This document shows, in pieces, positions 26,001-36,696 of a stretch of 64,000 nt of DNA. The stretch comes from Ancylostoma caninum. Its lineage: Eukaryota; Nematoda; Chromadorea; Rhabditida; Ancylostomatidae. Position 1 is the first letter of the stretch. Each line of letters begins with the position of its first letter. A program made the translations under genes and the position numbers. The stretch spans positions 2,480,001-2,544,000 of the forward strand of contig JBAJFG010000111.1 in assembly GCA_037903475.1 (NCBI GenBank). The letters are read 5' to 3'. The notes below the pieces were generated by a model, which saw nothing but the letters and a program-made list of their open reading frames with translations, ran no database searches and had not been told where the DNA came from.

Positions 26001-29000
26001 TCCGCAATAGAAATTTTATTTACATATCTGAAAGTTCGTATGTATTTTGGCATTATGACACAACCCTTCTCTCTTCAGAAGTCGAAAATACGTATAAATT
26101 GACTGATCAGCATTATTAGCTATCCATCAATAACTAATATAAAGGACGAGCGAAATATGCATGCAGTATATTTGATGATTGATTACTAAGAAAATACCTT
26201 GACACAATCGTACTGAAGAAATGGAAAGCATTCAAGAATGAGCATGGATTATCGGTAAACACTGGTTTTCCAAGTTTACGCCGAATGAATAATGTATACT
26301 GGAATTAGAAAACTCGAGAAGGAAACCTAGAAATGATTAAGTATATGGGAAATACATGTAGAACACCCACTTCTATAAACCGTATTGTATCACCATTGAT
26401 AAGGCATAGGAATATTACAGGCATCTGCTGTAGTACATCCGTACTTGCGGCGAATCTCTCGTCAGACACTATGCGATCCTGGCTGACAGGTAGACAATAT
26501 GGCGCCATCATCATACGTCGAACATTTGATCGCGCAATCTTGAATTCAACTGAATCTTTGTATTCTTCCTCTTATTTCTCACTTCCTTAGCGTTCCCAAT
26601 ATTTGATGGAAAATTAACTAATTGAAGCCACAATTATTAAAAGAAGACAAGGCGTAAATCAGAACTTCACACTGCACAAATGACCACGTTTTCCAGTCAA
26701 ATAGTAGATGTAAAGTAATGAGCACTTTCAAATGTCAAGCATGGCGTACCTTAATAAATGTAAAATGAGCAGAATCACAATCGTGCCAACTGACATCCGA
26801 CTCTGATTCCAATGTACACAATTGAAGGATACCAGGCAAGCTGAAAACACATGTGATCGCGCTCTCTCCATTGAAAAGCCGAATTACAGAAACTAATACC
26901 CTTTGACGTCCAAAGTTGGCGTATTTGGACACTCTTCAGATCCGACGGAACTCTTCTCATTACCTGAGAAGTCGTCGGGGTCTGTGATGGCATCATCTAT
27001 GTCGCTCACATCACGTAATTCTGAACCAAAGCGTAGTAAGCGTTTCGAAGGAAGCAAGCTTCACGTTAAAACAGATAATCTGGATCTTTTAAGAACAGAA
27101 AGTAGTAAAAAGATAGTTGGTAGCCTTTCGAACAAACCAGTCCTCAGTGAAAACTGACACTGGGACAACTAGTACTAATATTCTTGTCATACTGGGGAAG
27201 AATACGGAGTCTACGATTACAATTAAGCAATAGAACGACAAAGCGAGAATGATTTGGGAAGATTTACCATTATAACCTTGCTGTTTCCGTGCTGCACTTA
27301 GTAACCACTGCATCCAGAGCGTTGGAATCTGCGCCGTCAGGTTATGGAATATCGCTGCAGTTATACAGAAGATAGGTTTCCTTCACAAGGAACAAAAATG
27401 AAGGACTAACACAATAATGGCTTCTGGTCATCGATCCTATCCATACCATTAAATAGACGTAGCTTCATAATTTGATACAGGTGATATGGGATTGACTAGA
27501 ATGAGCAGAAAATGAATTTAAAAAAAGCTATCCTTGTGAAGCAATTCACAACGCTTCAATCGAGAGTGACCTTAGCTGTTGCGCAATAATTAGCCAACAT
27601 AAAAGTAGAAACAGGACTCACGTCAAATGACTCCCAAACCCGCGTTTCTTCTAAAACCTTGGTAAACTCAGGCCTCACCGGAAATCCTTCATCGTAAGCA
27701 ATGAACTAAATGTAGCTAATACAGAAATGTTCACGAATTATCTCGGGAAATAAAGAGACAACCAAATATAACTAATATTCGTTTAATAATCAAAAACTAA
27801 ATAAGACATCAAAAAAATCAGCAAACCGGAGCGAAGACGAGTCTTGAGCGGCCATTGGGTTGTTCCACAAGGCATAACACACCACTGTATCCTACAGGTG
27901 CAAAGTCAAACGAACATATCTTGTGTTGGAGCTAAAATGTGCTATAACATATTGGTTATTTGTCAATGAATGACCTTGAAAGAATTGCACCAGATCGTAA
28001 CCAAACAACTACAACTAACCTTAATCCGACGGCCACTGTCGACCTTCTTCCCCGTTATTGAGCAGCCACCTCCTGCTGGAGGAGCACGAACAACATATGG
28101 CACTTCAGATCCATCATTCATATCTTAATCAAATGACTTCTTTAAATCATCGATGGCTATCACATGCCCTTGCCAGAACTTAGAGAAAAAACCTTACCGT
28201 CATTCATAGCAATCTCGGCGTGCTTTTGCAGTTCAATTAAAGCTTCTGTTTTGCTGAGATCCAGGCCAAGGTGGCGAAACACAAACGCCAAGTCGGTCAG
28301 ATGCTTTTCATGAATGCTTCCAAACTCTTCCACAGAATCCGTTTCTCGTTTCCTGCCTTCAAGTTCATTTGATATCAACGAACTACAATCTGTCCCGACG
28401 TAAGATATTGATTTATGGGAGCCACATTGTGGCTCAGAAGGCGCGTCAGGAACAGGAGTCTGCAACAATTACAAACAATTAAAATTAGCCTCAGCCTTGT
28501 ATGAAACTGAAATATCAGTAACAGTTTTAGGGCATACAGTACCTGGGCGCTATCGACACCATCGGCAGTGGCCAGCAATTGAAACCTGAAAATATTTCAA
28601 AGACATGAGGAAAGAACAAGAGAACTATGCGCGTTATATATTAGAAAGGGCTCAATAGGAATTTAGTGGAAAAATCTATAAGTGAACATAAAGATTATGG
28701 ACAAATGTACTACCTTCGTGCACGAAGGAGCTCAACTGGAGAATTACTCCTCACTGGCTGTGTTGGTACACGAGCTGGTCTCTGTGATTTCAATCTCAAA
28801 TCAGCTCTGAATTCAGAAACTTGTAAAAATTTGATGTGAAAACGGAGTAGGGAGGGAGAAAAAGATACCCAGGGATTCTGTGTGTCAGATACGTGTCCGA
28901 GCGTACACGACGCAGGTCTGATGCTTGTGACATAGAAGCTGTCCTCACGTTAAACTCACTGGCTCGCCTTAGCCTATCGAGAGAAGTGGGTTCCTCAAGC

Positions 29001-32000
29001 ATCTAAATAAAAAAGTGTTGCTTAGTAGCTCCACAAGAATTAGCGATCTAACTGAATAGGTTAAACAAAAACGAACTATATCAGCCAAATTCATCATATC
29101 GTTTTCCTTATCCGTTCCAATACTGCCGCAAGCTGGCGTTGTCCAACACAAGGGCATGGGTGATTCCGGATCATCCTTACATTTATCGTACATCTCTCCA
29201 TATGTCAGGATTTTATAAGGTTCCACTACCTGATTATATCTGAACGATCATGGTAAACCGGCAGTCGTTTACATATAGATATAGCGAACTCTTACGTCTT
29301 CATGCGTGCATCTATGAGATCAGGAGATATTGTTCCTTCCCAAATTTGCTCTATGGGAAAAATATCTTCGGGCATGAAGCTGTCACAGACTATTCTCTGA
29401 GAAAAGAGGAACTCAACTGTCAAAGTAAAACGATGAATATGATAAGCTCACCCGGAAAGGATCGAAAGCCATTTCCTGCACATTACATCGCAAAATCTTG
29501 CGAGAATCCCGGAAATGAAGCAGCAATTCATTAGGCAGATAAGGATTCCACTTCATAGAAGATAATCCGTTTTTGCTATCCTAGAGACGTACTTGCAGGT
29601 TTAAAATTACTAGAGACTGAACTGAAAAGTGCAGTTGGGAAATGGATAACTTACTATTGCTATCTTAACTCGTTGAATTGGACCAAATAGTCTCCTACTG
29701 TCATAAATATGAACCTCCTCATCATTGTATCCAGCAAATATGTGAGTTCTAACATATGGATGTGATAAAATATAGTGTAGTGTAGTGTACTTGTGATTTT
29801 TGTTCACGTTACCTGTACTTATTGCTAGCCATATGAGTAATACCATGATCAAGAAAGAGAGCCTGATCCGTGTGCTTGGGACATCGAATATCAAACAACC
29901 GTATACTGTCCGTGGTCGAAAGCAATAAGCGTGCGGGATGATCCCTAAAAGATACAATCATTCAGACAAACTATCACTACTAGTCAGTCATTTCAACTGC
30001 AAAACTCTACTGCACAGTATTACCATGACTGGAAGGAAGATAACAGGATATCTCCAATTGCACACAACATCCAAATGTAATGGACGACCTACCTGCTCGA
30101 ATTCGCTTACTGGACAAGTTATTTTTCGTTTTTTTAAGTGCTTGTTTTAGTACTTATCACTCATATTATACGTAAAAGACTTGCACTGGCAAATTTCCAA
30201 ATTGCTTCGTTAGCGCTGTCATAATAAATCAAATAATAATCACCAAAGCCAACAGACATCCAACATGTTCGAAGACGTAACTGCATTGAATACATTGCGA
30301 GGCTCCAATGAGATTTCGCTTTGGCTGATGAGATCCAGAACAAATAAGGAGCTAGTGGTTGGTATACACCTAAAACAAAGAGCTGTACAAATTTAAGCAT
30401 AAAAATACAACATTAATGATTGTAAGATGATCACATTCGTGGCCGGGATCAGTATTTCGGCTTTAGTAAGGGTCAACGTGATCGTTTGTTCTTTTGATCT
30501 CAGCGATCATCCACGTGAAATCCTATTAAAGCAGCCAATTATGTAGATCCATAATGATGTGAGCGCATCAATCGTAGTAGGAGCTTATTCTCCATCTAAA
30601 ATTTCAAGGAACTGGCGATAAAGCAAAACGTACTGGAAGTTGGTAGCTGCTAAAAGCCCATTATCGAGTTGGTTCACTCTCGTCGTCATTATTGGATCCT
30701 TCCCTCTCCATATCTCGAGAGCAGTCACCCTAAATAGCGTAACAACACAGTAACATAATAAGCTTTCAATTACATCCCATAATGCTGCTAAGAGCGTCGC
30801 ATAAACTTGCAAAATGTGACAGTGGAGAAATGCACCGCCAACAGTGACCGCCCACGATCAATACGCATCAAAATCAAAACCGCTTGAGGACGATGAGGCA
30901 AGCTGCTATGCCACACATGGAGTATGACAGCGGCCTAATGACTGTAATCGCGAAAAAAAAGGGAGGGGGGGGGCGAGACAAGAAGAGAAGAAAAAAGGCA
31001 ATAGGTAAACGTAAATATAATAATAAAGTAATGGAAAAACTAAGAAAAGCCTCTGCACAATCTACAACAGATAATTCTTCTTGGAAAATTCTAGGGAGAC
31101 GGAGCGCACTGAATGGGAGGTCAGCGGAGAGCGAGTAGAAGTCGTTCTAAAGTCATCTTAAGGGGGATTGAGGGAGATAGAGTTATGCAATAATATGAAA
31201 GAGCTTCTATTTTCCGGACATGGTTTTATATTCGGGGCGACAACTTCAGCACGTGCAAAATAATACCCTTAGCCCCACGATTTCTCCAAACCTAGTCCCG
31301 TGAGAGTGTAACTTCCATTTTCGCTTATCGTTACTTTTTCCCTAAGCTGTGAACATTCGAATTCTCTACTTCCATCCTCAGCGCGTAAAAAGAAAGAATG
31401 ATAAGTGGTTTATTCTGTGGGCTACACCTACAATATATTTTCAGAATACATTACATCTACATTAGGCCTACATATATGGCCATTATAAGGCCAACGAACT
31501 TGGACGGACAGAGTAGGTGACAAAGAGTAGTAATACGAAACAGTACGAGGGAAACAGTGACGAAACAAAAGCACTACTAACGAGTAGAAGAAGAAAGGGA
31601 GAGAGCCTTGTTTTATCTTTTATACCCTTCCTAGTGATTAATTGCTGTCTGGCTGTCAGTGGCTATAGAGCGGGTTACTTTGCTTTTCCTACACTTACAT
31701 ACTCCCCCCCCCCCTCCCCCTCCCCCCCCAACTCAAAGGCCGGGCGATGCCTCCAAAGGTCCAGAAAGAAGGTTGTTTAAAGCGAATATATCTGTAACTA
31801 ACTTGCTTGTCTCTAAACTGCATGCGGATTTGGCCACGCCAATACGCCCATCGAAAGTACCATGAACAGAAAACGGAGTTCGATCGACAAAATCTCTAGA
31901 CGTGATCCGATGTTTTGGCTGTCCGTCGGTCAAGTCTATCGACTCGACCTTATAAATAGAGTGCCGCGGCATATTTGGGTGCACAATGTGATGAAGCTGA

Positions 32001-32811
32001 AAACATTTTTGAGAAACAATGCCAAAGCACAAAAATAGTTCATGCTTAACCTCTATCCGGCCTGCTGCATTTGCAGTGAACACCTCAACGACTCTCTCGC
32101 TGACGTATCGAACTTGCGGCATCACAGGAAAGAAGCTGAAAAAGAATCAAGTCTTTAAAAAACCAAGCAAACGATGATTTTTGATGGCACTTACAGCTTA
32201 GGAGGACAGAAAAATCGGAGTTTTTTCTGATCCGTACGCCCACATCCTAGTGAATAACAACGACCAGTATGACACTGCATTACGCTGGAAAATAAAGGGT
32301 TGTGCTTGAACTGAGGTTCCTGACAGCTCATCACAAATACGCACCAAAAATACAGTAAATTTAAAAGAAAATCGGCTAGCGGTGCCTTAGACTGCAAATT
32401 CAAAACGATCGTATAATTGAAAAAAATATATAAGAAACAAGAATCACCAATCGGCAGCAGCAGCACAGCCTCCTGGATCTGAGTGACGAGCTACAGTATA
32501 CCTAATTCCATTAAAGAAACGATAATTGGCATGATACTCTGGAAGCCTGAAGAAAAAGCAGTTAAACCAAAAAAGATGGCTCAGTAGAATGCGGATAACA
32601 AGCAATGAAGCTGTCAAAATTAACAAGAAAAAAAAACGTGAACTATCAGACTGTCGTACCTGAGCTTCACTCCCACATCTTCTGCACTACCGTCTTCGTC
32701 AGAATCGTCGCCTAGTGAGGTTTTCAAGCTTCTTTTTCTAGTTTGCGATCGATATCGAACTCTATCCGCCTTTACCATGACCTTTAAAAAGATTTCTTTT
32801 AACGAAGACAT
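23096..32811 (-). CDS. mios: MIOS-like GATOR2 subunit (WD repeats plus C-terminal zinc domain), 34 exons
   Basis: Probable orthologue of MIOS (Mio/Sea4), a GATOR2 scaffold that relays amino-acid sufficiency to TORC1 at the lysosome. The chain translates to about 1,375 residues in phase. Order: acidic N-terminus; divergent beta-propeller, with clear repeats at 30369-29655 (LLLSTTDSIRLFDIRC; HIFAGYNDEEVHIYDSRRL; GLSSMKWNP); a Ser/acid-rich middle; a helical solenoid from 26568; then the zinc region. Zinc ligands are ISCTFC at the start of exon 32, CPQC...CCLC in exon 33 and STCLMCSHGGH...CPVLGCDC across exons 33-34. The HGGH block and the solenoid segment YLYSTQDCQVV match my memory of MIOS better than WDR59 or WDR24. 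Human MIOS is about 875 aa, so this copy is much longer. Least certain joins: exon 23 acceptor, exon 30 donor, exon 32-33 junction, C-terminal tail. ATG 32811 has no splice site just upstream; a 5' exon could exist. Confidence 0.85.
25571..25720. repeat. GC-rich hairpin element in a MIOS intron
   Basis: Outer arms GAAACTCCAAACG / CGTTTGGAGTTC and inner arms AGAGTCGGGATCGCAGCGCG / its near-complement make a hairpin of about 150 bp, between exons 26 and 27. Confidence 0.7.
31703..31729 (+). repeat. C-rich tract in MIOS intron 5
   Basis: Runs of 11, 5 and 8 C separated by single T. A matching G-run lies at 30961-30973 in the same intron. Confidence 0.85.
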
Positions 32812-34871
32812 AATTGACAACAAAAAAACGAAATAATTGGCGAAAAAAAAAGAAGCAGACGAAAAAAGCTTGCGGAAAAATCAGTCCCGTATGAAAAGAC
32901 AAGCGAATATCTGTGTGTTTAGCTGGTTGAGATCATGCTTACATATGCATGTAATTCTGAGAATGGCAGTAAGTTTATAGGGAAGAAAAGCCAGAGCTCT
33001 AAAACAAAGAGCTTCAATTCAACAAAACATGGAACGAATGTTGTGAATCTCATAGGCAAATGAGAAGAGGTATCAAAGCTCACATTTGGTGAATGGATTG
33101 GCGGAATGGCGGAACTCCGGTACCAAGACACGGGCGCTGGGCTGATTCTGATAGGGTCATTGATTTGTCATTGGAGCACAATGTAGGCAACTCTTGGCAT
33201 GGGGGTTATTTCACGTGCTGATTGCAATTAACAGCACTATTTTGGTGATTAGCGAAAAAGAAACAATGTACAGTACTTCTTGACATCGGTTACCTTAAAA
33301 AAAGACAGAGACAGCTCAGATTGAACGCAACCATTTCTTGCTGAGGAACATGCTTTACACGAGCCGATACTAGTGACATACTCTAATTATAATCCTTAAC
33401 AAAACTTAACTTGAAACATTCTCAGTTTTCATACATTGTTTCGGATTTTAGCACTTTCAGCAAGAACGTATTTGGTCTTGAAGACACTAACCACCTTGGT
33501 CAATTAAATTTCTTCGATGAAAGATTTGTTCGAGAGGGATCATTTGGTCTGTGTGGTCATCATACTTCTCAAATGTGGCATTCAAATTGGGCAATACGGT
33601 TGAAAGAATTCAACTGCAAGGACCAAGTCAGTTGCTCAATGATCACGCTCCTTTCCGCAGTGCTTTGCTAATTCCAAGTTGGTGTAGAAAACATCAGCAT
33701 ATTCGGACACGTTACGGAGGACTGATTATGTGGTTCGGTTGCCGTGGATGAGGGAGTCTCCTCTTCCATGTGAGCCATCTGTTATAGTTTTTGATAATAA
33801 CAATTAACTGATACACGAATCCATAGAAGAATCCAAAAAACTACTGAGGTAGTGTCCGATTCACAGTTTCCAGATAGTGAGAATGAACAGTTGCTTTTAT
33901 TAATCTTTAACCAAATAACTGCAACAACTCAGGCCTCTATAGGCCAGGTCCTACACAACGGTTAACACGATTAAATGAGGCTTCAGTAGACCTGTAAAGA
34001 GTAAATGAGTACAATACAATGAGATCAGTTAAGAGATAATCTTGATCCGTGGGGGAAAGCACCAATTCCGAGAGTTCTTTCTTCTAATCCAGAGTCGAGG
34101 CGAGGGTGAGTTGGCTGCGTGACAAGAGGTACGCCGCTGGTTTGTGATTGGTCGATTCATGTGCGCGTCGCGGCTGCAGCCTTCTAGGGTACGAGCAGTT
34201 CTGCGTGGATATGGACAACTTTTCTGAGCTTGAGAGGGACAGATGAGTGTTATTGGAACCCACAAACTGTGAGAAGAAGGTGGCCACCACTCTCATTTAG
34301 TGCGTCAACTTTGAAGAAAGAACCTGAACTTGAAAAGCGTACCGCATTCAGAGATGCAGACGAGAAATGCGGATCATAGGCACAAATACTCAACTGTCGT
34401 CGTTTTTTGAAACGAAGTATACCTTATTCATTCCGCGATTAGACCACTAGTTTATTTTTCTCAGTGAACTGTTGCTTTTTATTTTGCAGTATGGTTCCGA
34501 CGTCCTTGCACAGAGGGACACAATAAACACATTTTCTATAAACTTTAGACACCTTCAAGGATAAAACCATTGATATCCTTTGATTGTCTACATTCTCTAA
34601 AAATTTTTGCGCGGAAAAAGGCTACCTATGTGATACTATTATACTCTTTCGAAGGGCATATTCTCTTCATTCATCCACTGTGACCTACTTTCCGTTTATA
34701 TTTAGTTCCTAGTTTTGTTCATGTTTATTTCCTGATTTCTGGAAGAGTTGTTTCTAATGTATAAGTAGGAATAAAATTTATTAGCCTCAATCATTACTTC
34801 ATCCACCTTAAAATATTGGAAAACCGTAATCATCACGAAAATAGTGTAATAATTAGTTCCAAGTTTGCGGA
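32812..34871. other. Upstream of MIOS, no gene seen
   Basis: A - strand ATG at 33131 opens 16 codons to a GTGAGC donor (near 33085) and might be a 5' exon, but no in-phase partner was found. The + strand frame 33411-33671 is not recognised. Confidence 0.4.
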
Positions 34872-34877
34872 TTTATT
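34872..34877 (-). terminator. Poly(A) signal of the small secreted protein gene
   Basis: AATAAA on the - strand, 29 bases after the TGA at 34906-34908. This supports the four-exon model over a stop at 35083. Confidence 0.65.
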
Positions 34878-34905
34878 GCACGTTTTGACCCTTATTTCCA
34901 TACAC

Positions 34906-35528
34906 TCATCCACAAAGTCCTTCGGAGCACATTACTCCAAATCTGTCCAGAGGCGCTGGTCTGAGGTCATCGCGTACGACTATCCTTGAAATAGAATTAT
35001 TTAGCCGCACCTGTGTACTATTTTGTGTTCGTAGTTGTTCGAAATACTTACCTTATCCATCCTTGACCTTGAAGTTTGGCAGTCATGTTTCGAGCAGGTT
35101 TCCAAGAGTTATTTTTCCATTTAAAGGTGCGGACGATCCATGGCTTCCTTCCACAATCTTCACCGTCCACCTGTGGAGAAGAGGTTTGAACTCTCCGAAG
35201 TCATCTTTTGGTAGAGGATTATTTAGAATTACCTTGACTTTCTTAGTGGTTTTTCCGTTGAAGATCATTGGCTGAGATCGAATGCCGAGTGCAGGGACAA
35301 CTACTAGAGCTTTGAACTGAAATTATAAAATGGCTTTGCGGTAAAGAAGCTAATGATGTTAAAAAAGGGTAGAGAGTGGCGTAAAAATTAGCATGCGCTG
35401 CAAAACCTTCAAGCGCTTACCTTCTTGTCCGTTTTTGACGTTACTCTGACAATGATTTTACAACGAAAGCTGTCGGTTATAGCCAGGATGCAACATAGGA
35501 TCGCCAGCAAGCGTATCACTGCAGACAT
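34906..35528 (-). CDS. Small secreted cysteine protein, 4 exons, 129 aa, not recognised
   Basis: Exons: 35528-35421, 35316-35233, 35170-35052, 34984-34906. The first 20 residues are a clear signal peptide (MSAVIRLLAILCCILAITDS), so the protein should be secreted. The mature part has cysteines at 23, 70, 123 and 128, enough for two disulfides, and two N-glycosylation sequons (NNS, NMT) in exon 3. The beta-rich pattern resembles small nematode secreted proteins, but I cannot assign a family. A TATA box lies just upstream and AATAAA follows the stop by 29 bases (34872-34877), so both ends of the gene are marked. Intron 2 (35232-35171, 62 nt) has no stop in the exon-2 frame, so simple translation gives a false 113-residue protein ending at 35083. 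With the intron removed, exons 3 and 4 add the last three cysteines. Confidence 0.82.
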
Positions 35529-35566
35529 CGTGCCCAGTGAAGCACACTATCGGCGAGAATTTGATC

Positions 35567-35576
35567 CTTTATATAG
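35567..35576 (-). promoter_or_regulatory. TATA box of the small secreted protein gene
   Basis: TATATAAAGG on the - strand, 39-48 bases before the ATG at 35528. Normal spacing would place the start of transcription about 10-15 bases before the ATG, a short leader common in nematode mRNAs. It argues for independent transcription rather than an operon with the MFSD8 gene upstream. Confidence 0.7.
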
Positions 35577-36650
35577 GCGGATAAGTTGATACTTGAGGGA
35601 GATGACACACTGATCTAGAAACTCGACGTACGGGGTGAAATCGCCGACGTGAAACACCGAACTTATAGACAATGAGTGGATCGTTCAGTGCACTAGGTGA
35701 CAGCAAATGGCTTTTTTTTAATTCGGGGCACTGATCCGCAGATGACTGAAACAGCGTCGCGCTCGAGTTCAATCTCTCATTGAGAATCGTAAGAAATGTG
35801 CGGAAATCCTCCAGAAGGACGAAGTTCCTTACTCTCTTCAATCTGTATAATAAATGTTTTTTTTTTGTGGTTAGCTTGGATCTGGGACCCATGGTTCCAC
35901 CCTCGTCTATTTCAACTCACGTGGCATGAATTCCTAGATTGTCCACAAATGGACTAGAGAGAACAACAATGGAACTATAAATCTAGCTTCTCTATTTGAC
36001 TCCTACACGAATACAAAAGTGCTTTGAGCTGTATCATGAAGCATCTCAATCTCCATGCAGTTGTACAGGATTTGAGTGTGGGCAACGAAAAAAGCCAGCG
36101 CAGATACATTCCGTGAAATAAGGCTGTCTGAAGTAAGGCTATTTATCATTCAATTGTGTTGCTACAATGTTTAACACAAAAAGCGCAAAGAATAGTATCG
36201 TAGAAGGCAGTACCCGCCGGAATCTTGCTAGAGATTTGCTTGAAATCGGGGTTTTGGCGGACTTAGAACTCAGATTCAATGGTGAAATAGCGCGAAACAC
36301 ATGTGAAATACACGAAATATCAATGCTGTTCTCCATGCGTTCAATCGCACTCCTCTTCACATCGAGGGTCCCGCCAGGCGAAGGTCGCGCGCGCTTGTGT
36401 CAGTGACCGATCCTGCGTTAGCTGGCAATTCGTCACGCATAAAGCACACCTTTCAAACATCTTCGCTCATAAAATCTGTAATCACTACGTGTGAATACAA
36501 AGCGTCTAGCTGGGATTATATATAATGTTAAAGTTCAATGCTTTCAAAGGCTCTTCAAAATTTATTTCTGACGAAATATATGTGAATCGATACATACAAA
36601 CACGTATTAATGCTCCTTGCTCACCAGGAATAGAGGATCCAATAATGCAA
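35577..36650. other. Intergenic between MFSD8 and the secreted gene
   Basis: About 1.1 kb. Frames at 35569-35892 and 36139-36360 (- strand) have no splice support; the first runs into the TATA box. Confidence 0.5.
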
Positions 36651-36656
36651 TTTATT
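36651..36656 (-). terminator. Poly(A) signal of the MFSD8-like gene
   Basis: AATAAA on the - strand, 41 bases past the stop codon at 36697-36699. It marks the end of exon 13. Confidence 0.6.
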
Positions 36657-36696
36657 GAGCATAACTCAATTGGATGGTATGGAACTGTTGCTATGC

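Larger units (their letters stand above)
23096..32811 (-). other. Exon map of the MIOS-like gene
   Basis: Exons in transcript order: 32811-32660, 32546-32448, 32284-32195, 32135-32051, 31996-31803, 30729-30634, 30369-30244, 29944-29813, 29748-29655, 29580-29452, 29396-29296, 29239-29077, 29002-28869, 28806-28714, 28585-28543, 28459-28198, 28123-28020, 27705-27622, 27495-27411, 27354-27268, 27020-26900, 26840-26750, 26568-26371, 26298-26198, 26027-25921, 25850-25744, 25523-25434, 25378-25308, 25244-25151, 25089-25013, 24894-24759, 24597-24266, 24023-23900 (or 24043 as start), 23224-23096. Each join was checked for GT/AG ends and frame. Exon 21 could stop earlier at the GTAATG near 26951, but the longer form keeps phase with exon 22. 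The last exon is read through to a TGA at 23096-23098; an alternative donor GTGGGC at 23038-23139 side (bases 23138-23137) could lead to a further short exon. Confidence 0.7.

Noticed and set aside
29655..30369. WD exons as a TAF1C/Rrn6-type Pol I factor
   Set aside because: The propeller alone allowed this idea, but the downstream solenoid and HGGH zinc region in the same in-phase chain fit MIOS.
34906..35528. Transthyretin-like nematode family for the small secreted protein
   Set aside because: Size and secretion fit loosely, but I do not see the family's typical motifs, so no name is given.
35569..35892. 107-codon frame on the - strand as a gene
   Set aside because: It ends inside the TATA box of the secreted-protein gene and has no splice or start context.
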